A stretch of DNA of 64,000 nucleotides. Origin: Clitopilus passeckerianus (lineage: Eukaryota; Basidiomycota; Agaricomycetes; Agaricales; Entolomataceae). Below, one piece after another: positions 1-11,855 of the stretch. The stretch lies in assembly GCA_944990035.1 (NCBI GenBank), contig CALYLX010000127.1, positions 186,001-250,000 on the forward strand. The letters are read 5' to 3'. Each line of letters starts with the position of its first letter. Position 1 is the stretch's first letter. The notes beneath the pieces are model-generated. The model ran no database searches, was not told the DNA's origin, and saw only the letters and a program-made list of their open reading frames with translations. A program made the translations under genes and the position numbers.

Positions 1-446
1 GCGAGCTAGGACGAGTTTTCTGTATGTTCATGGAGGCACGAGACCAGCTGGTTGACCTATAGGCAGAATGGAACGAGTAAAATGATCATGATGGAGGTTT
101 TGACAGAACCTTGGGAGCCTGTGGTTCTCCGCACGGTGCCGAGAGCCTTTTCAATCGGTGTTAACGGACAGAAGAAAACGATCAGCATTTCTTCTATAGA
201 ACATAATAGATTACAATAATATTCGAAGTCCCATGATAATGATACAAGCCTAATCCATTAAGATTACGACAGGCTGAGAAGTAGAGTACACACGTGGTAT
301 GCCCCGTCAACGACAATATTACAACCATCTTTCAAAGGAGGCCTTCGTATACCCAAACGTACAACAGAATTCTGCTCTGTGTATGTACAACCAGACAATA
401 ATCACAATCACCAGGCATCTCTTGCCACCCATACGTCGACCACAGA
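1..446. other. Intergenic flank, no gene seen
   Basis: No coding region with recognisable protein sequence is visible. The stretch lies downstream of the minus-strand ATG13 stop and probably holds its 3' untranslated region. Confidence 0.5.
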
Positions 447-3249
447 TCAGAATGTAAATCGACTTCCTCCACTCCTGCCTCTACCCCGTGCAAGCTCATA
501 GTCATAAGCTCCGCCGCTATTCCCTCCAAGCTCATCATCTTCCTCCATCTCCATCCTCCCAATGACCTCCTGCGACCCCTGCCTCCTGAACGAAGGCGGC
601 AACGGTACAGGCGCACCACTCCCACTCCCACTTCCCCCAACGGTTAGGCCAAGGCCAGAAGACCTAGAAGCCAAGGGGGACCCTTCATTCAGACTTCTTT
701 CCCTCGTATGACCCGGTCCCAGCCTCGCACCAGATGCCGAACTCGAGGACTGTTGACTGGCACCTGGGTTCGGCGAACCAGTCCTGGTGAGTGGTCGGGA
801 AGATGAGGTAGATCCTGCGCCGCTACCACTTCCGCTACCAGTTCCTAGACCTTCCAGGCTCTTGAAGAACACCTCGTTCATCTTTCTCAATCTCTCGTCA
901 ATTTCGGCTTCTGAGGTGAGCACACGACCGCCGGGTGGGGATATAGCGATGGGCAGCGATGGCGGAGGTGACTGCGCCGTAGTGTTGATCTGGGTCTCAG
1001 ATGAGAGTGGACTGAGTGGAATCGTGCGCAGACGAGGTGAGAGTCGAGTTACGGCTGGTGTGGGTGGGGTATATGCGGGTGCTGGCTGACGTTCACCAGA
1101 CCTAGGAGAGGACGACAAGCCAGCCAACCTGTTCTCCGGCTGCTTCGAGTACGGCGAAGAATCGAATCCGCTTGGCTTTGAAGGCGAGGAAGACAAGGAC
1201 GGCGGTTGGGAGCTTCTCGTTCTTCCAGTCAAAGGTTTCCGTTTATCAATGTCCTGGATCAACAACGACAAGTCTTCGTCATCCGCATGTCTCGGGTGTG
1301 GTTGAGTTCTCGGGAATGAGGTCGAAGATGAGGATGGCGATGGCGATAAGGGCGATTGGGGAAGTGGTGAGCGTGGCGAGGCATGTGGCCCAATACCAGC
1401 AATCCCAACACTGGCTCTTCTTTCTCTAACTTCATCGCCGGCTCCTCCGCTGCCAACGCTACCAGGCGTTCCACCAATTCCAGCAGCACTCGCAGACGCC
1501 GCATACCGATGGCCGAAACTGCTAGAATACCGTTTCCTCGGTGCACTCGTCCCAGGTGCCCCAATTCCCGCAGCACCAGCACCGTCTCCAGAGGTATCAG
1601 CACCCACGGGTGGTCTAGACGTCGACCTCTCCCTCAACGAAGGCGTCTTGGAAATCGAGCCAGGTCTTGAATGACGCGAAACGGACCCGACATTACCACG
1701 TGATATCGACCCAGAAATCACGGGATCATGCAGCGTAAGACCCAGCCCCAGACCGCTGCTTTGGGGAAGGCTGTTAACACGTTCCCTATCGCCACCTTGG
1801 TGCAATCCAATACGATCACTAATGCTTGAGGGGATGCTAGATCCTGAGCCGAAGCTGGATGGGATGCCGATGAGGTTTGCGTTGGGGGAGGATGAGGAGG
1901 ATGGGACAAGGGTATTGGATTTGAACGGGAAAGGGTATTGTGGCTGAGCTTTCCTTGCTGGGGTAGATGGGGATCCAGTAGCCGCGGTCGCTTCGGCGCT
2001 TGTGCTTGTACCACTTGTGGTACCAGGTGCAGGTGACGTGAAAGAGTTGGTCGGCGATAATGATGTAGACGACGAGGCACCGGCTAGCGTTCCTTGCTCT
2101 TGCTGACGCAGCAGCTGGGCACGAGTAGATGAGAGTCCAGATAGTGGCAGTTGTTGCTGACTCGAGGAAGTCAGAGGGCGTGTCAGAGATGTGACATTGC
2201 GAGGTGGTGGTGGGCGCGGGCCACGATCAGGTAAGGGCAGTGGGATCCCAGATGAGGAATGGGAATGGGGTCCAGATGAACTTGATGTTGATACACGAGG
2301 CGGCGAACGGCTGGATGGGGGTGATGAAGTTGACGAGAGGGAATCTCGAAGACTCTTGTTCTTCGCAAGGGTAGGTGTGAAGGGACGTTGGTCCAGTGAA
2401 AGGAAACGTGAGGAGAGCAGTGATTCTAGTTCGTCTAGTTGAAAGGTAGGCTCCGTGAGGTAAGTTACAGATAGGGCTAACGAGCCCAGAGGATGCGGAA
2501 CGGCCGGGAAAGTATGTGTCTCTGCCTGGGAGCTAGCTGAGATATTGGGATACGAAATTAGGATTATTCCGATATCGATCAAACGAAAATGTTGACTCAC
2601 ACATGAGAGATAACACATCATGGTCATCTCCTTCCCGGACCCGTATAGTCATTCCAAGACTGTTTCCGCCGCCTATCCGCCTTCGAAGTCGTTTGTGCAA
2701 CTTCCAAGCGGGTAGAAGACGAAGTAGCGTGAATAAGCTGCGGAACAGCGGTATCCCGTGCTTGTAAATAGTGGGCAGTGGGACGTCAGACTGTGAGTAC
2801 GCAGGGATGAAGTCCAGAACATATTCCTCCAGGAGAATATATCGAGGTGTCGGATCGATTCGTGTCCGAGACGAGTCCGGTGAAATGTGAACCAGTACTT
2901 GATTCGTCGCCAACTCTGGAACTGTTAGCAGCACCTGAATCTCAAGAGGTGCAGGCTGAGTAGTCGACGAGATAGAGCGATACGGTTCTCTAGCATCCTT
3001 CGTAAACAGGTCCGAGTCTGGGACTTCAAGATTAAACTGCACACACGAATTAATGAGCACGACTTGCACTATCAGGCCAAACTTGTTTTGGCGACTCACC
3101 CATTTATCAAGTTTGGTCGGCAATGGGCCCGTCGTTCGGCCATGATTGACGACGTTAAAGAGCTTCGTGTAGAAATGAAAGGCAATCTGGTCTGCCTTCT
3201 GGTTGTCGGACATGGCTGAGCCAGAGCTAGCACTGGCGGCACTCATCAT
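447..3249 (-). CDS. ATG13: Autophagy-related protein 13 (ATG13)
   Basis: This is the regulatory subunit of the Atg1 kinase complex, which starts autophagosome formation in the cytosol. The N-terminal ~200 residues read as an Atg13 HORMA domain: DQIAFHFYTKLFNVV near the start, then LDKW joined by splicing to FNLEVPDSDLF, and HTFPAVPHPLGSL followed by DELESLLSSRFLSLD. The rest is a long Ser/Pro-rich disordered tail, as expected for the Atg1/Atg17-binding half, with a conserved MNEVFFKSLEGLG stretch. Exons inferred: 3249-3100, 3036-2601 and 2536-447. They give 891 residues, with a 63-nt in-frame intron at 3099-3037 and a 64-nt intron at 2600-2537. Both introns are GT-AG, and removing them joins conserved blocks. 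A second ATG directly follows the first, and another lies 12 codons in. Large antisense reading frames over the tail are composition shadows. Confidence 0.93.
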
Positions 3250-3875
3250 CGTGGGCTCATGGCGACCCCTACAGTGTTTATGTAAGCACAGCTGTACGCC
3301 TGCCTAAGGCGGATTGCAGTCAAGGCTGCTCCATTTGGCAGATGATAAGGTGGAGGCACAGGCCCTCAGACGCCTGTAAGGATGTCAATCAACGGTTTTC
3401 AGCGTTTGTCGGATCAATACGCAGGCTAACAAAAGAAGGGGACAATTGGATTTTGGCGCTGAAGGTCTATTTCCGAAAGGCACGTAGTATGGAGGCGGGG
3501 CTTTAGCAATATTCACGCAAGAAATTGACGAGGCTGTTCACAACCCTCGCAATACAAGGACAGTTGTTGTTGGCGCCATATGAGCAATTCGGGCATCATA
3601 ATGGAGTGAGACCACATCAGTCACAATACGCACGTAAACGACGCCCAGGATCGTCTGACGGTGAGTATGGGAGCCACGCCGTATACCGAGTAAGTGACTG
3701 GTCTGAGTCACCGCTTCGCGTGAGGGAGTTCTAGCAGAAGCGGAAATAGTACAACATATTGAACCAAAGCTACTATGATTACAAGAACGAAAACACGATA
3801 TCAAGAATAAACGTACAAGACCACAACAGCTAAATCACTACAGATCCATTACAGCAGCACGAGATGATCGAGTAA
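3250..3875. other. Intergenic, ATG13 upstream region
   Basis: 626 bp between the ATG13 start and the peroxiredoxin stop, both on the minus strand. It should hold the ATG13 promoter and the peroxiredoxin 3' end. I see no gene or recognisable motif. Confidence 0.5.
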
Positions 3876-4846
3876 CTATGAAGCTTGGCTCTTGATGAAT
3901 TCCAGGGCAAGCTTCGGGCTGGAAAAAAGAAATGACCTGAGTTCGAGGTAAATGCCATATACATGAAAAGACTAACCTATCCGCAGGCTTCACGGGTATC
4001 TTCTTATCGACAAGCTTGCCACCCTTCTCGAAGATGAAATGACTTCTCTTCGTCTTTCCGCCCTCACCAGCGCCGAGCGCGGTAATTAACTGCCTTTTGG
4101 GGTCCGAAATGAGCCCATAAGGAAGCTCTTTCTATTTTCAAGAAAACGCGGGATGAGCAAGGATTACACTAATAAACGAAGGATCCGCCCGCACCTTAGT
4201 TTGCCACTTCGTCTGTGCCGCAGACGTGTCGGCGCTTAAGCAGTAAATGTCATAGTTGACACCTGTGAATTCCGAATAGATATCACGGTAGCCACATGCT
4301 TGGTTCGTGCATCCAGCTGTCAAAGGTGAAAAGAACGCAGAAAACGCGTGTATCGTTAGAGTCGGGGTATAACACGAAGTAGCTCGAACGCACGTGTGTC
4401 GGCCTTGGGGACGAGGAAGAGAACGACGCCCTTCTCGCTGGCTATTTCGCCGATTTGTATATCTTCGCCCTTTTCGTTCTTGAGGGTGAGGGTAGGGAGA
4501 ATGCCCCCAATGTCGATGCTATCTAGTTTCTCGTCGGTGGTTTCTGCTTCCTTCTCCTCGGCGGCCTTGTCTGATTTGGCCTAAAAATGAGAGAGAAAGT
4601 CCAGGCGACGGTTAACAGACTTCAACTGCAACAAAGAGAAAATGTTTGGCTTACCTTCTTCTTAGAGGAATCTCCTTCGGCGGCATCATCCCCCGCAGCA
4701 TCAGCAGTTCGCTTCCTCGAAATCTTAGGCTTCGCAGCAGGTTTCTCAGCAGCAGGTGCAGCTGCCGGCGCAGGTTGACCCGAGATTCTTGAAGACCTTC
4801 TCGGAGGCTCAGCAGAGCCTTCAGCAGCAGTCTTTTTGGGAGCCAT
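3876..4846 (-). CDS. DOT5: Nuclear BCP/PrxQ-type peroxiredoxin (DOT5-like thiol peroxidase)
   Basis: It reduces hydroperoxides with thiol electrons, and in yeast the family member is nuclear. Exons inferred: 4846-4655, 4580-4394, 4316-4195, 4131-3977 and 3918-3876, giving 232 residues. The first ~65 residues are basic and Ala/Pro-rich (SSRISGQPAPAAAP, then SKKK), consistent with a nuclear targeting tail as in Dot5. The catalytic region reads ADTPGCTNQACGYRD across the second splice junction, with the peroxidatic Cys in TPGC and a candidate resolving Cys five residues later. GGKTKRSHFIFEKGGKLV is the conserved C-terminal sheet. All four introns are GT-AG, and each junction restores the family sequence in frame. 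The 5' end faces the first F-box gene across 329 bp. Confidence 0.9.
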
Positions 4847-5175
4847 TGACGCAGATGCTTATATAGTTTGAGGAAAAATTGTAAAAGGAGAGGGAAGCGA
4901 GAGCGAGAGTCGAACCAGCGGCGTTGGCAAGCAGCCTGCAGGGGAGGCGTCTGCAATTCTGCGATCTGAGCTGTGCAGTTCAGGGTCCATCATAACGTTG
5001 CTTGGCTTTGTTAGGTTCTAAGGCCAATTCCTCCTTAAGGCCTCCTTGCCGACACTCAGACGCGCCGCCGTCGGTTTACTTGCTGAAACGTTGAAGCGTT
5101 GAAGACTTGACGTTGACGGAAGCAATTCCTGGAAAATTGGCATTCTTATCGTGTCTTTCCAAAACGGCCTGAAGG
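4847..5175. other. Shared divergent promoter region
   Basis: 329 bp between the divergently transcribed peroxiredoxin (minus) and F-box gene (plus). No clear TATA box or operator stands out. Confidence 0.5.
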
Positions 5176-6742
5176 ATGGCCTTTCAGTGGTCCAGTACGT
5201 CGAGTCCAGGCTTCGATATCACGGGCAAGCGGCTCATACTTATTGAATGACCATAGCACCCACTCGCTCCATTGGCTCTCGCCCGCTGGATACCATTCCA
5301 GTCGAAATATACCTGAATGTCTTCGAATTCCTCGAACCCGAATCCCTACCAGAACGGGAGGAGCACCTTGTTACACTCCTGAACTTGACATCTGTCTGTC
5401 GCTTCTTTTGCTCCACTGCGTTCGCCCGAATCTTCTCGTCCATCAACATCAAATACAACGATCTGGGACGGGATTGGTGGGCAAATCGGGGTTCGGCCCT
5501 ATGTCGAGCTATCCATACCAATAAACCGGGCTCAGAATGGCTATCTCATATTCCGAAGGAAGCGACTTTTGCTGGCTTCCAGTGCCTGGGAGATGGGAAT
5601 GACTGGGGCCGCATGGGCCTTTTCAAAATGTTCACGAAAGCGCTGAAAAGAATGCCGAACCTACGACAACTCAATCTGACAAACACAGATTTAGATTTAA
5701 GATTGATTCGACTGTTATGTCAGCTCCCAATCACCAATCTAGAACTCCATTACTGTCATTTCTCACAGGATACAACTGTCGAATCCGTCGGTGGCGCACG
5801 CTTGAGCCACTTAACGCACCTGTTCATCGAGACTGTCCAATTTGGCCAGGAGGAAGAGGCCGTCATTCTTGATTCGATTCTCGACCTTAGGAAGCTCAAG
5901 TCACTCACTCTGTCATGCAGCCCCGCCATCAACCATGTTTTGGCCGCAAAGCTTACCGCCCTCGATGATCCCAGAGTCCTTGAGGGACTCACCTTGCTCG
6001 AACTAGCGGATTTCGTACCATTTGCGCCGTTTCTCCGGCGATTCGAAACTCTCAAGCATCTAGCTATCCCGAAAGCATACGTCTCAAGCCGAGACACCGT
6101 GACAGTGGAGGGCCAGTATCGAGTGGCTGCAAATCATCTTCAAAGCTTACAGTGTCCCCAAGAGTTCATTCATTTGTTGCGACCACAGAACGAGTTGACC
6201 TCGCTCGATATTCGTTTACTCAAAGGAAAAATTACACTCTCTGTTATGGACTGTTTTAGCAACTGTTGGGGTAAAATTGTGAAGCTACGGATTCCATTCT
6301 ATATGTATGCCGAATACCCTATATCCTCGATGTGTCCCATTGTTTTCGATCTCACCTTAGAAGTTGATGCAGAGGACTACGGGGATAGGGTATGTATTCG
6401 TTCTTCTCGGCCCCTACTTCGACTTACAGTATTCCTGACAGCTGAGTGGCGTAACTGATGGTGGGGTAGGAGTACGTATTCATTTCTCTCCATGCCTACT
6501 TCAGCTGACATTAATTTTACCAGGTGTCGCAGTTCCTCTTCGCCAAATTCAAACCTTCAACTTCCGTGACCAAACTAACGTTATGGGAGTCAAAATCACC
6601 GAATCCAGGTGAGGATGGCTTTTCCAGAGCCTTGGTCACTGCGTTTCCGCACATCAGGGAGTTTTGGACGATGTGTGACGCCTGGTTGAGGGACTATGAC
6701 GGTTCGTGGAGGGGACTTGGAATGAAGGTTGATGATTCTTAG
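5176..6742 (+). CDS. F-box/leucine-rich-repeat protein, micro-exon architecture
   Basis: Likely an SCF ubiquitin-ligase substrate adaptor. The N-terminus has an F-box-like segment (PLDTIPVEIYLNVFEFL, then LLNLTSVCRFFCSTAFARIF). Irregular leucine-rich strands follow (LRQLNLTNTDLDLRLIRLL and similar). Exons inferred: 5176-5194 (19 nt), 5257-6389 and 6524-6742, giving 456 residues. The 19-nt first exon encodes MAFQWS plus one base and matches the same device in the paralogs at 14620 and 16695. An alternative simple start is the ATG at 5247, inside the inferred intron. The last intron follows EDYGDR and leads into the conserved VSQFLFAKFKPS segment. The target protein cannot be inferred. It is the first member of the local nest and looks intact. 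Confidence 0.72.
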
Positions 6743-7139
6743 CATAAACTTACGACCGGAATGTGACCCACCTATCTTTCTGCGTATACAACTACGGGAT
6801 CTCTCATCCTTGTTCGCCAAATTCCCTCCCAATTCTGATAGCCATTTATCCTTTGTTTGGACTGTCCTTCAAGCCTACCGACGATCATAAAAGGGGCGCC
6901 CGCAATGGATGAAAGGCAGGCATATCTCGGGGTCACCCATTGAACGTTAAACGTTTACCAGTTGAATGTCAGCGGGCACTGCGGGTGTGAGCACACCGCT
7001 ATCAAGTTATTGCCTTAACCAAGACCGGGTGCTCTTGAGGTGCCTGGTCACGAGTTGCCTGCAGCGAAGATGCCCGTCATTTGGCGATCAGGACTTGGCG
7101 TTTGTGCAATTCGGGGATCATCGTCGTATCGTTTGCATT
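6743..7139. other. Spacer inside the F-box nest
   Basis: About 400 bp with no convincing gene. It may contain unrecognisable remains of the 5' part of the F-box pseudogene that follows. Confidence 0.4.
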
Positions 7140-7620
7140 ATTAAGTTCGGACTGGATTTGGAGGTCGATTCGTCGATTTCCAAACTGAAGTGGATCAAGC
7201 GAAATTGCGAGCTCCAGACAAGGTTCGACTCCTTTCTGTGTCCACCAGCTCTGATGTCGATTATTCCTGAACTACGCCTCTCAACTTGAGCCTGTTTCGA
7301 CCTGCCAGGGATGATTTACCAGTAGAGCAGCGAGAGGTTCGCTTCATACGACTATCAGCGGTCAACCTACAAGTCCTTATAGTGCCGGCGAATATCCTCA
7401 TGGCATTTGACTTTGGAGAATTATGTCGTCGCTTGAGAGAATTATGGTTAACTCGGCGTGAAATGAGGGATCTCAGATGGGTCCATATTGGCCATGTACA
7501 CTTCTTGTAGTTGAAGAACCAAATTAATGTAAACCTGGACGATAAAAGACCTGTGTCGCGCTAGAAGCGTTTCTACATTCGCCCATTCATCCCACCGACG
7601 ACTCTCCGCAACGTGAAGAG
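7140..7620 (+). pseudogene. F-box/LRR gene fragment (3' half only)
   Basis: This is a relic of the same family as the gene at 9845. Two reading frames separated by a stop near 7287-7289 match the end of exon 2 of that gene: LCPPALMSIIPE, then FIRLSAVNLQVLIVPANI and FDFGELCRRLRELWLT. After a stop at 7508-7510, the sequence around 7535-7590 still resembles a shortened last exon, with AAAGACCT and GAAGCGTTTCTACATTCGCC, but has lost the middle. The F-box half is gone. No intact start or splice pattern can be built. Confidence 0.75.
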
Positions 7621-7762
7621 AAATGAACAAGAAACGAACGAAACTGCAGTGTTGATTCGGTGCCGATCCGGAGCCGGCCGCCAGATGCTTGCCAATGACA
7701 TTGACTGGAACACTTGGAAACAAATTGATCTGCTCGGCGCTCAACACTGTTGGCATACCACC

Positions 7763-9330
7763 ATGCGAGGTCAAGGAGAGAAGACGCCTTTGCAAGGTTT
7801 GACCGTAGGTCTTGTACCGATACAATCAATTGGTATGCCGTTTCTCTGTGAACTGGTCGTTGCATCACTAACTTTCAGGAAAATTCAAAATCAGCACCGA
7901 AACGGGTGTTAGGAAACCTAGGCCCATCGTTGACAACTCTGCCAGAACAGATATACTTCGAAATCTTTCGGTTCTTCGACCCTTTGAATGATTCCGACCC
8001 AATGTCAACTCGGAAATCCCTTATGAATCTTTTGTTTGTCTGTCGTCTCTTCTACAATCTGGCGTCGGCACGTCTGTTTCGGGCGCTCTATATTGAGAGT
8101 GATGCCCTAAGCTCCCACTTTGCTTCAAAGCAGGGTGCTTGGCTATGTCGCGTCATTGCTCGACAGGACGAGCAAGCATACCCTCTACGTCACCTGGTCC
8201 GGGGCTGCACCTTAGCAAACTTCAAGAACTCGACCGACCGCGTACGGAATCATTCTTTCCTTACCAATTTCAGCCACGCAATTGGTCGCATGAGTCAACT
8301 GAAACATCTGGAGCTGCTCAATGTCACCTTAAACTTGCCTCTACTTCGCACTCTGTTTGCGCTTGGGGGGTTGACATCGCTCACTATGGATAGATGCTTC
8401 TTCGATAGCGAGATTCCTACGGACTTGACCTCCGACCTCCACCTACGCACCTTTGTTTTCAGGGGCTTAGGTACCCGGATGTCTCCAAATATGATTACGT
8501 TTCATAGCTATCTCGGACGCGAGATAGAGGAACTATCATACACCACGATTCAAATCGGTCACCGGTCACCCCGGCCGCCTCGAATCGGATCCATTGCCAC
8601 TTCGTACATTCAACCCTCTTCTACGGAGCTTGGAGATAACGCACGTCACTGATGAATCCAGCGTGTGGGCTGCACTCCGCGAATTGACTCAACTCAGGAG
8701 CCTGTCCATCTTGAATGTCAAGATCAATCGATTTCGGTCCTGGGAAATATCTCTTCCCCCCGTCGAGTCCCTCCTCTGCCCACCAACAATCATGTCAGTC
8801 AGTCCCCCAATACCTCTCACGACCCTCAACTTGTGCCTGTGTCCACCTCAAATTCAAAAATTTGACGAGCCAACACTTCACTTCATACAGTTGTCAGCGG
8901 TCAAGTTACAAGTCCTTACAGTTCCAGTTAACATCTTCATGGACTTCGACATTGGAGGCCTGTGCCCTCACTTGAGAGAGCTGCAGCTAACTTGGCGCGA
9001 AGGAATAGATTTCACGTGGATTAACGTTCATCATGTAAGCTTCTTTCATTTCAAGAACCAAAGTGCCGTATTGATATACGAGCTCAGATGATCAAAGACA
9101 TAAACACCAGGGGTTTATCAACTCTGCCCATACATGCGCTTAACGTCGCGCTGGAAGCGTTTCATGACTTGCCCGTGAACTCCTTTGCATCGCCGGGGGT
9201 GGAGAGGCAACGAGAAGTCCTTCCCGGACTGAGACAACTGTTCCCTGCGATTGAGGTCGTTGAATTTGGTGACACCGTGCGTTGGATACGTCAGGAAGAA
9301 TTGGACGTGTGGCAACTCATGTTGAGGTAA
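7763..9330 (+). pseudogene. F-box/LRR gene with a 7-bp duplication frameshift
   Basis: Exons inferred: 7763-7832, 7913-9034 and 9088-9330. The first exon (MRGQGEKTPLQGLTVGLVPI) is homologous to the first exon of the gene at 9845, with the same ACCATGCGAGG start context. Exon 2 carries an F-box-like block (LTTLPEQIYFEIFRFFDP, LLFVCRLFYNLASARLF) and LRR-like strands. The last exon starts MIKDINTRGLSTLP, as in the paralogs. GGTCACC occurs twice in tandem at 8557-8563 and 8564-8570. With both copies present the frame runs to an early stop at 8650-8652; the conserved frame (LRSLEITHVTDES) continues one base over. It is therefore a recent pseudogene, or an assembly artefact, of an otherwise preserved gene. 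Confidence 0.75.
8557..8570 (+). repeat. 7-bp tandem duplication causing the frameshift
   Basis: GGTCACC is present twice back to back. Counting one copy instead of two brings the upstream and downstream frames into register with the paralog at 9845, so this is the most economical explanation of the break. Confidence 0.8.
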
Positions 9331-9844
9331 ATATAAACATATGAATTGGATGTACAGTTGACCTCGCGAACTTGTTTGCTACCTGCTTAGGTCTTATGGT
9401 TCGGGACATTTGTATTTTGGTTTACAATTGTAATAATTATGCTATGGTTAAATGACACAAAAGCTGAAGGACTCTGGAGTCCTTCGAGAAATGATCTGAT
9501 CTATCATCTTTACTTCAAACGACCATCATACAAGGCTCAGAAACAAGGCATCCTGGGACTCCCTTCTGCTCTCCACCATCCCAGTAACGTCATCAACAGG
9601 TTCCCTCCGTATTGTCCAGAATCCCATATGATTCACAAGATCCCGAGGCTCTTTATTAGGCCCCAGAACAATATCAAGGATCGATGGGGGATCCACGGGT
9701 TCTGTAAGACGTGCAGTCGAGGCGCATCAGGATTCAGGATCTCAAATGCTCAATATCCGTGACGTCCTAATCGGGACCGATCGCCGAAGATGCATGTGTC
9801 ATGGCGGGGACCGCTGATCGACTGAGGACTTTCATCACACCACC
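9331..9844. other. Spacer inside the F-box nest
   Basis: Between the 7763 and 9845 paralogs. No coding sequence with recognisable content; it should contain the promoter of the 9845 gene. Confidence 0.5.
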
Positions 9845-11411
9845 ATGCGAGGCCAGAAGGCAGCAAAAAGTGGCAAGAAACCGAGGAAACCTGCCGCGGG
9901 CCTTGTACCCATACAATCCAATGGTATCTGATTCCCGTACTGCCAACTCTTTCCAAGTCATCTCACGCGAAATGCAGCGCCACCACGAATCTCAGGAGAC
10001 ACGGGTGTAGCGCTTACAATCCTGCCAGAACAGATATACATCGACATCTTTCGAGTCTTTGACCTTCTGGATGACCCCGATCCAATGTCCACTCGAAAGT
10101 GCCTTATGAAGCTCATGTTTGTCTGCCGACTCTTCTATAACTTGGCATCCGAGCGCCTTTGTCGGGCACTCAACATCGATAGCAGCAACCTTGACTCACA
10201 TTTTGCTTCAAAGCAAGGTGTTTGGCTCTGTAATATTATCATGAGGGGGGAAGAAGAGCAAGCATCGCCTCTACGTTACCTTGTCCGTGCCTGCACGTTG
10301 ATGAACTTTGATAGAGTTCATCAGGGCAGACAGAATGTTCATCTGCTGACCAGGTTTGGTCGCGCAGTCGCTCGTATGGGTCGATTGCAAAGACTTGAGC
10401 TTCACTTCATCGATTTAAACTTGCCCCAACTTCGCAGGCTGCTTGAGCTCGAAAGGATCACATCACTCACCATGTATGGATGCTCCTTCTCGCAGGGAGT
10501 CCCTACAGACTTGACCTCCAGCCTACAGCTGCGTAGCTTCACGTTCCGAAACTCGGCCAATCATGCTGTCTCGCATATGGTCGCATTTCATGCCTATCTT
10601 GGACGTCGAGTACAGGAACTATCGATCTCTGCTATCCAGTTCTATGGCCCTGACGACACTGAATTGAAAGTAATGCCACTTCAGGCATCGAACCCTCGCC
10701 TAAGGAGCCTAGAGATAACCCGAATTATCGATGATCCCGGTTTGTGGTCTGCACTCCGCAGAATGACCCAACTCAGAAGTTTGTCCATCTTGGACGTAAA
10801 GAGCAACCGATTCCCGCGAAACTGGGATATCTCTCTTCCCTCTGTCGAGTCCCTTCTTTGCCCACCGACCCTCATGTCAATCATCCCAGAAATACCCCTC
10901 ACGACTCTCAACTTGCACCTGTTTCGGCCTGCCAGCGGTGACCTCGATGAGCCAAACACTCGCTTCATACGATTATCAGCGGCGAACTTACAAGTCCTCA
11001 TAGTGCCTGCGAACATCTTCATGGCATTTGACTTTGGAGACCTGTGCCCTCGCTTGAGGGAGCTACGCTTGACTTGGCGCGAAACAATGGATCTCAGATG
11101 GATTAACGTTGACCATGTAAGTATATACATCTTGAAATCCAATGTGTTGTACTGAGATATAAGCTCAGATGATTAAAGACCTCAATAGCCGAGGTCTCTC
11201 AACTCTGCCCATACACAAGCTTAATGTTGCATTGGGGGCGTTTTTATATTCGCCCGTGAGTTCCTTTGCGTCGCCAGAGGTGGAGAAGCAGCGAAAAGTC
11301 CTTCCCGGATTGGGTTTACCGTTTCCTACAGTTGAGATTGTAGAATTTGGGGAGACCATAGTTTGGAAACGTCAGAAGGACTTGAATGTGTGGCAACTCT
11401 CCCTGAGGTAG
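9845..11411 (+). CDS. F-box/leucine-rich-repeat protein (intact member of the second architecture)
   Basis: Probable SCF-type adaptor. Exons inferred: 9845-9923, 9978-11116 and 11169-11411, giving 486 residues. Exon 1 encodes a short basic leader (MRGQKAAKSGKKPRKPAAG). Exon 2 opens with an F-box-like block (LTILPEQIYIDIFRVFD, LMFVCRLFYNLASERLC) and continues with LRR-like strands such as LQRLELHFIDLNLPQLRRL and LRSLEITRI. Exon 3 is a separate conserved block (MIKDLNSRGLSTLPIHKLN to WQLSLR). All introns are GT-AG and the phases add up without a break, so this is the reference copy for judging the damaged neighbours. No substrate is known. Length and exon layout match the minus-strand member at 39199-40754. 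Confidence 0.78.
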
Positions 11412-11855
11412 ACAAGCGGCATAGTACAAATGTCAACGCCTTGGAAATTGCAAGAGGTCAGATTACCAGGAAATATACCGCATGAAATCAAACCCGGTCA
11501 TGATTTGTATGTCGCCTTTCCGTGAGACGCAGCGCTGGCATAACTCTTTTTGCAACTCCTGTTTTCAGATGTCGTTTGCTCGATTGACGCTGGCAACAAC
11601 GCGTCGGCTGCACATTATTGTTTGTCATGAAATTGTGAGCCCTTGAACTATCCAAATTTGTTCGTATAATGGCGTGATATAAGACTCAAGCAAGGAAATT
11701 GCGGGCTATAAACTACAGTGGATCTTGTGATACTGTCTTTGCATGCCCGACGAGTTACAAGCAGACCAAATGGCCAAATCGGTGAAAAGCTCGGCGATTC
11801 CCGTGCATGATTGTAGGCATGATCTCGCCGCTGACAGTTACAACGATCTGGCATC
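11412..11855. other. Spacer inside the F-box nest
   Basis: No gene is visible. It lies upstream of the pseudogene starting at 11856. Confidence 0.45.

Noticed and set aside
1259..2442. Several open frames on both strands over the ATG13 tail
   Set aside because: Shadows of a low-complexity Ser/Pro-rich coding region; none has family sequence or its own splice structure.
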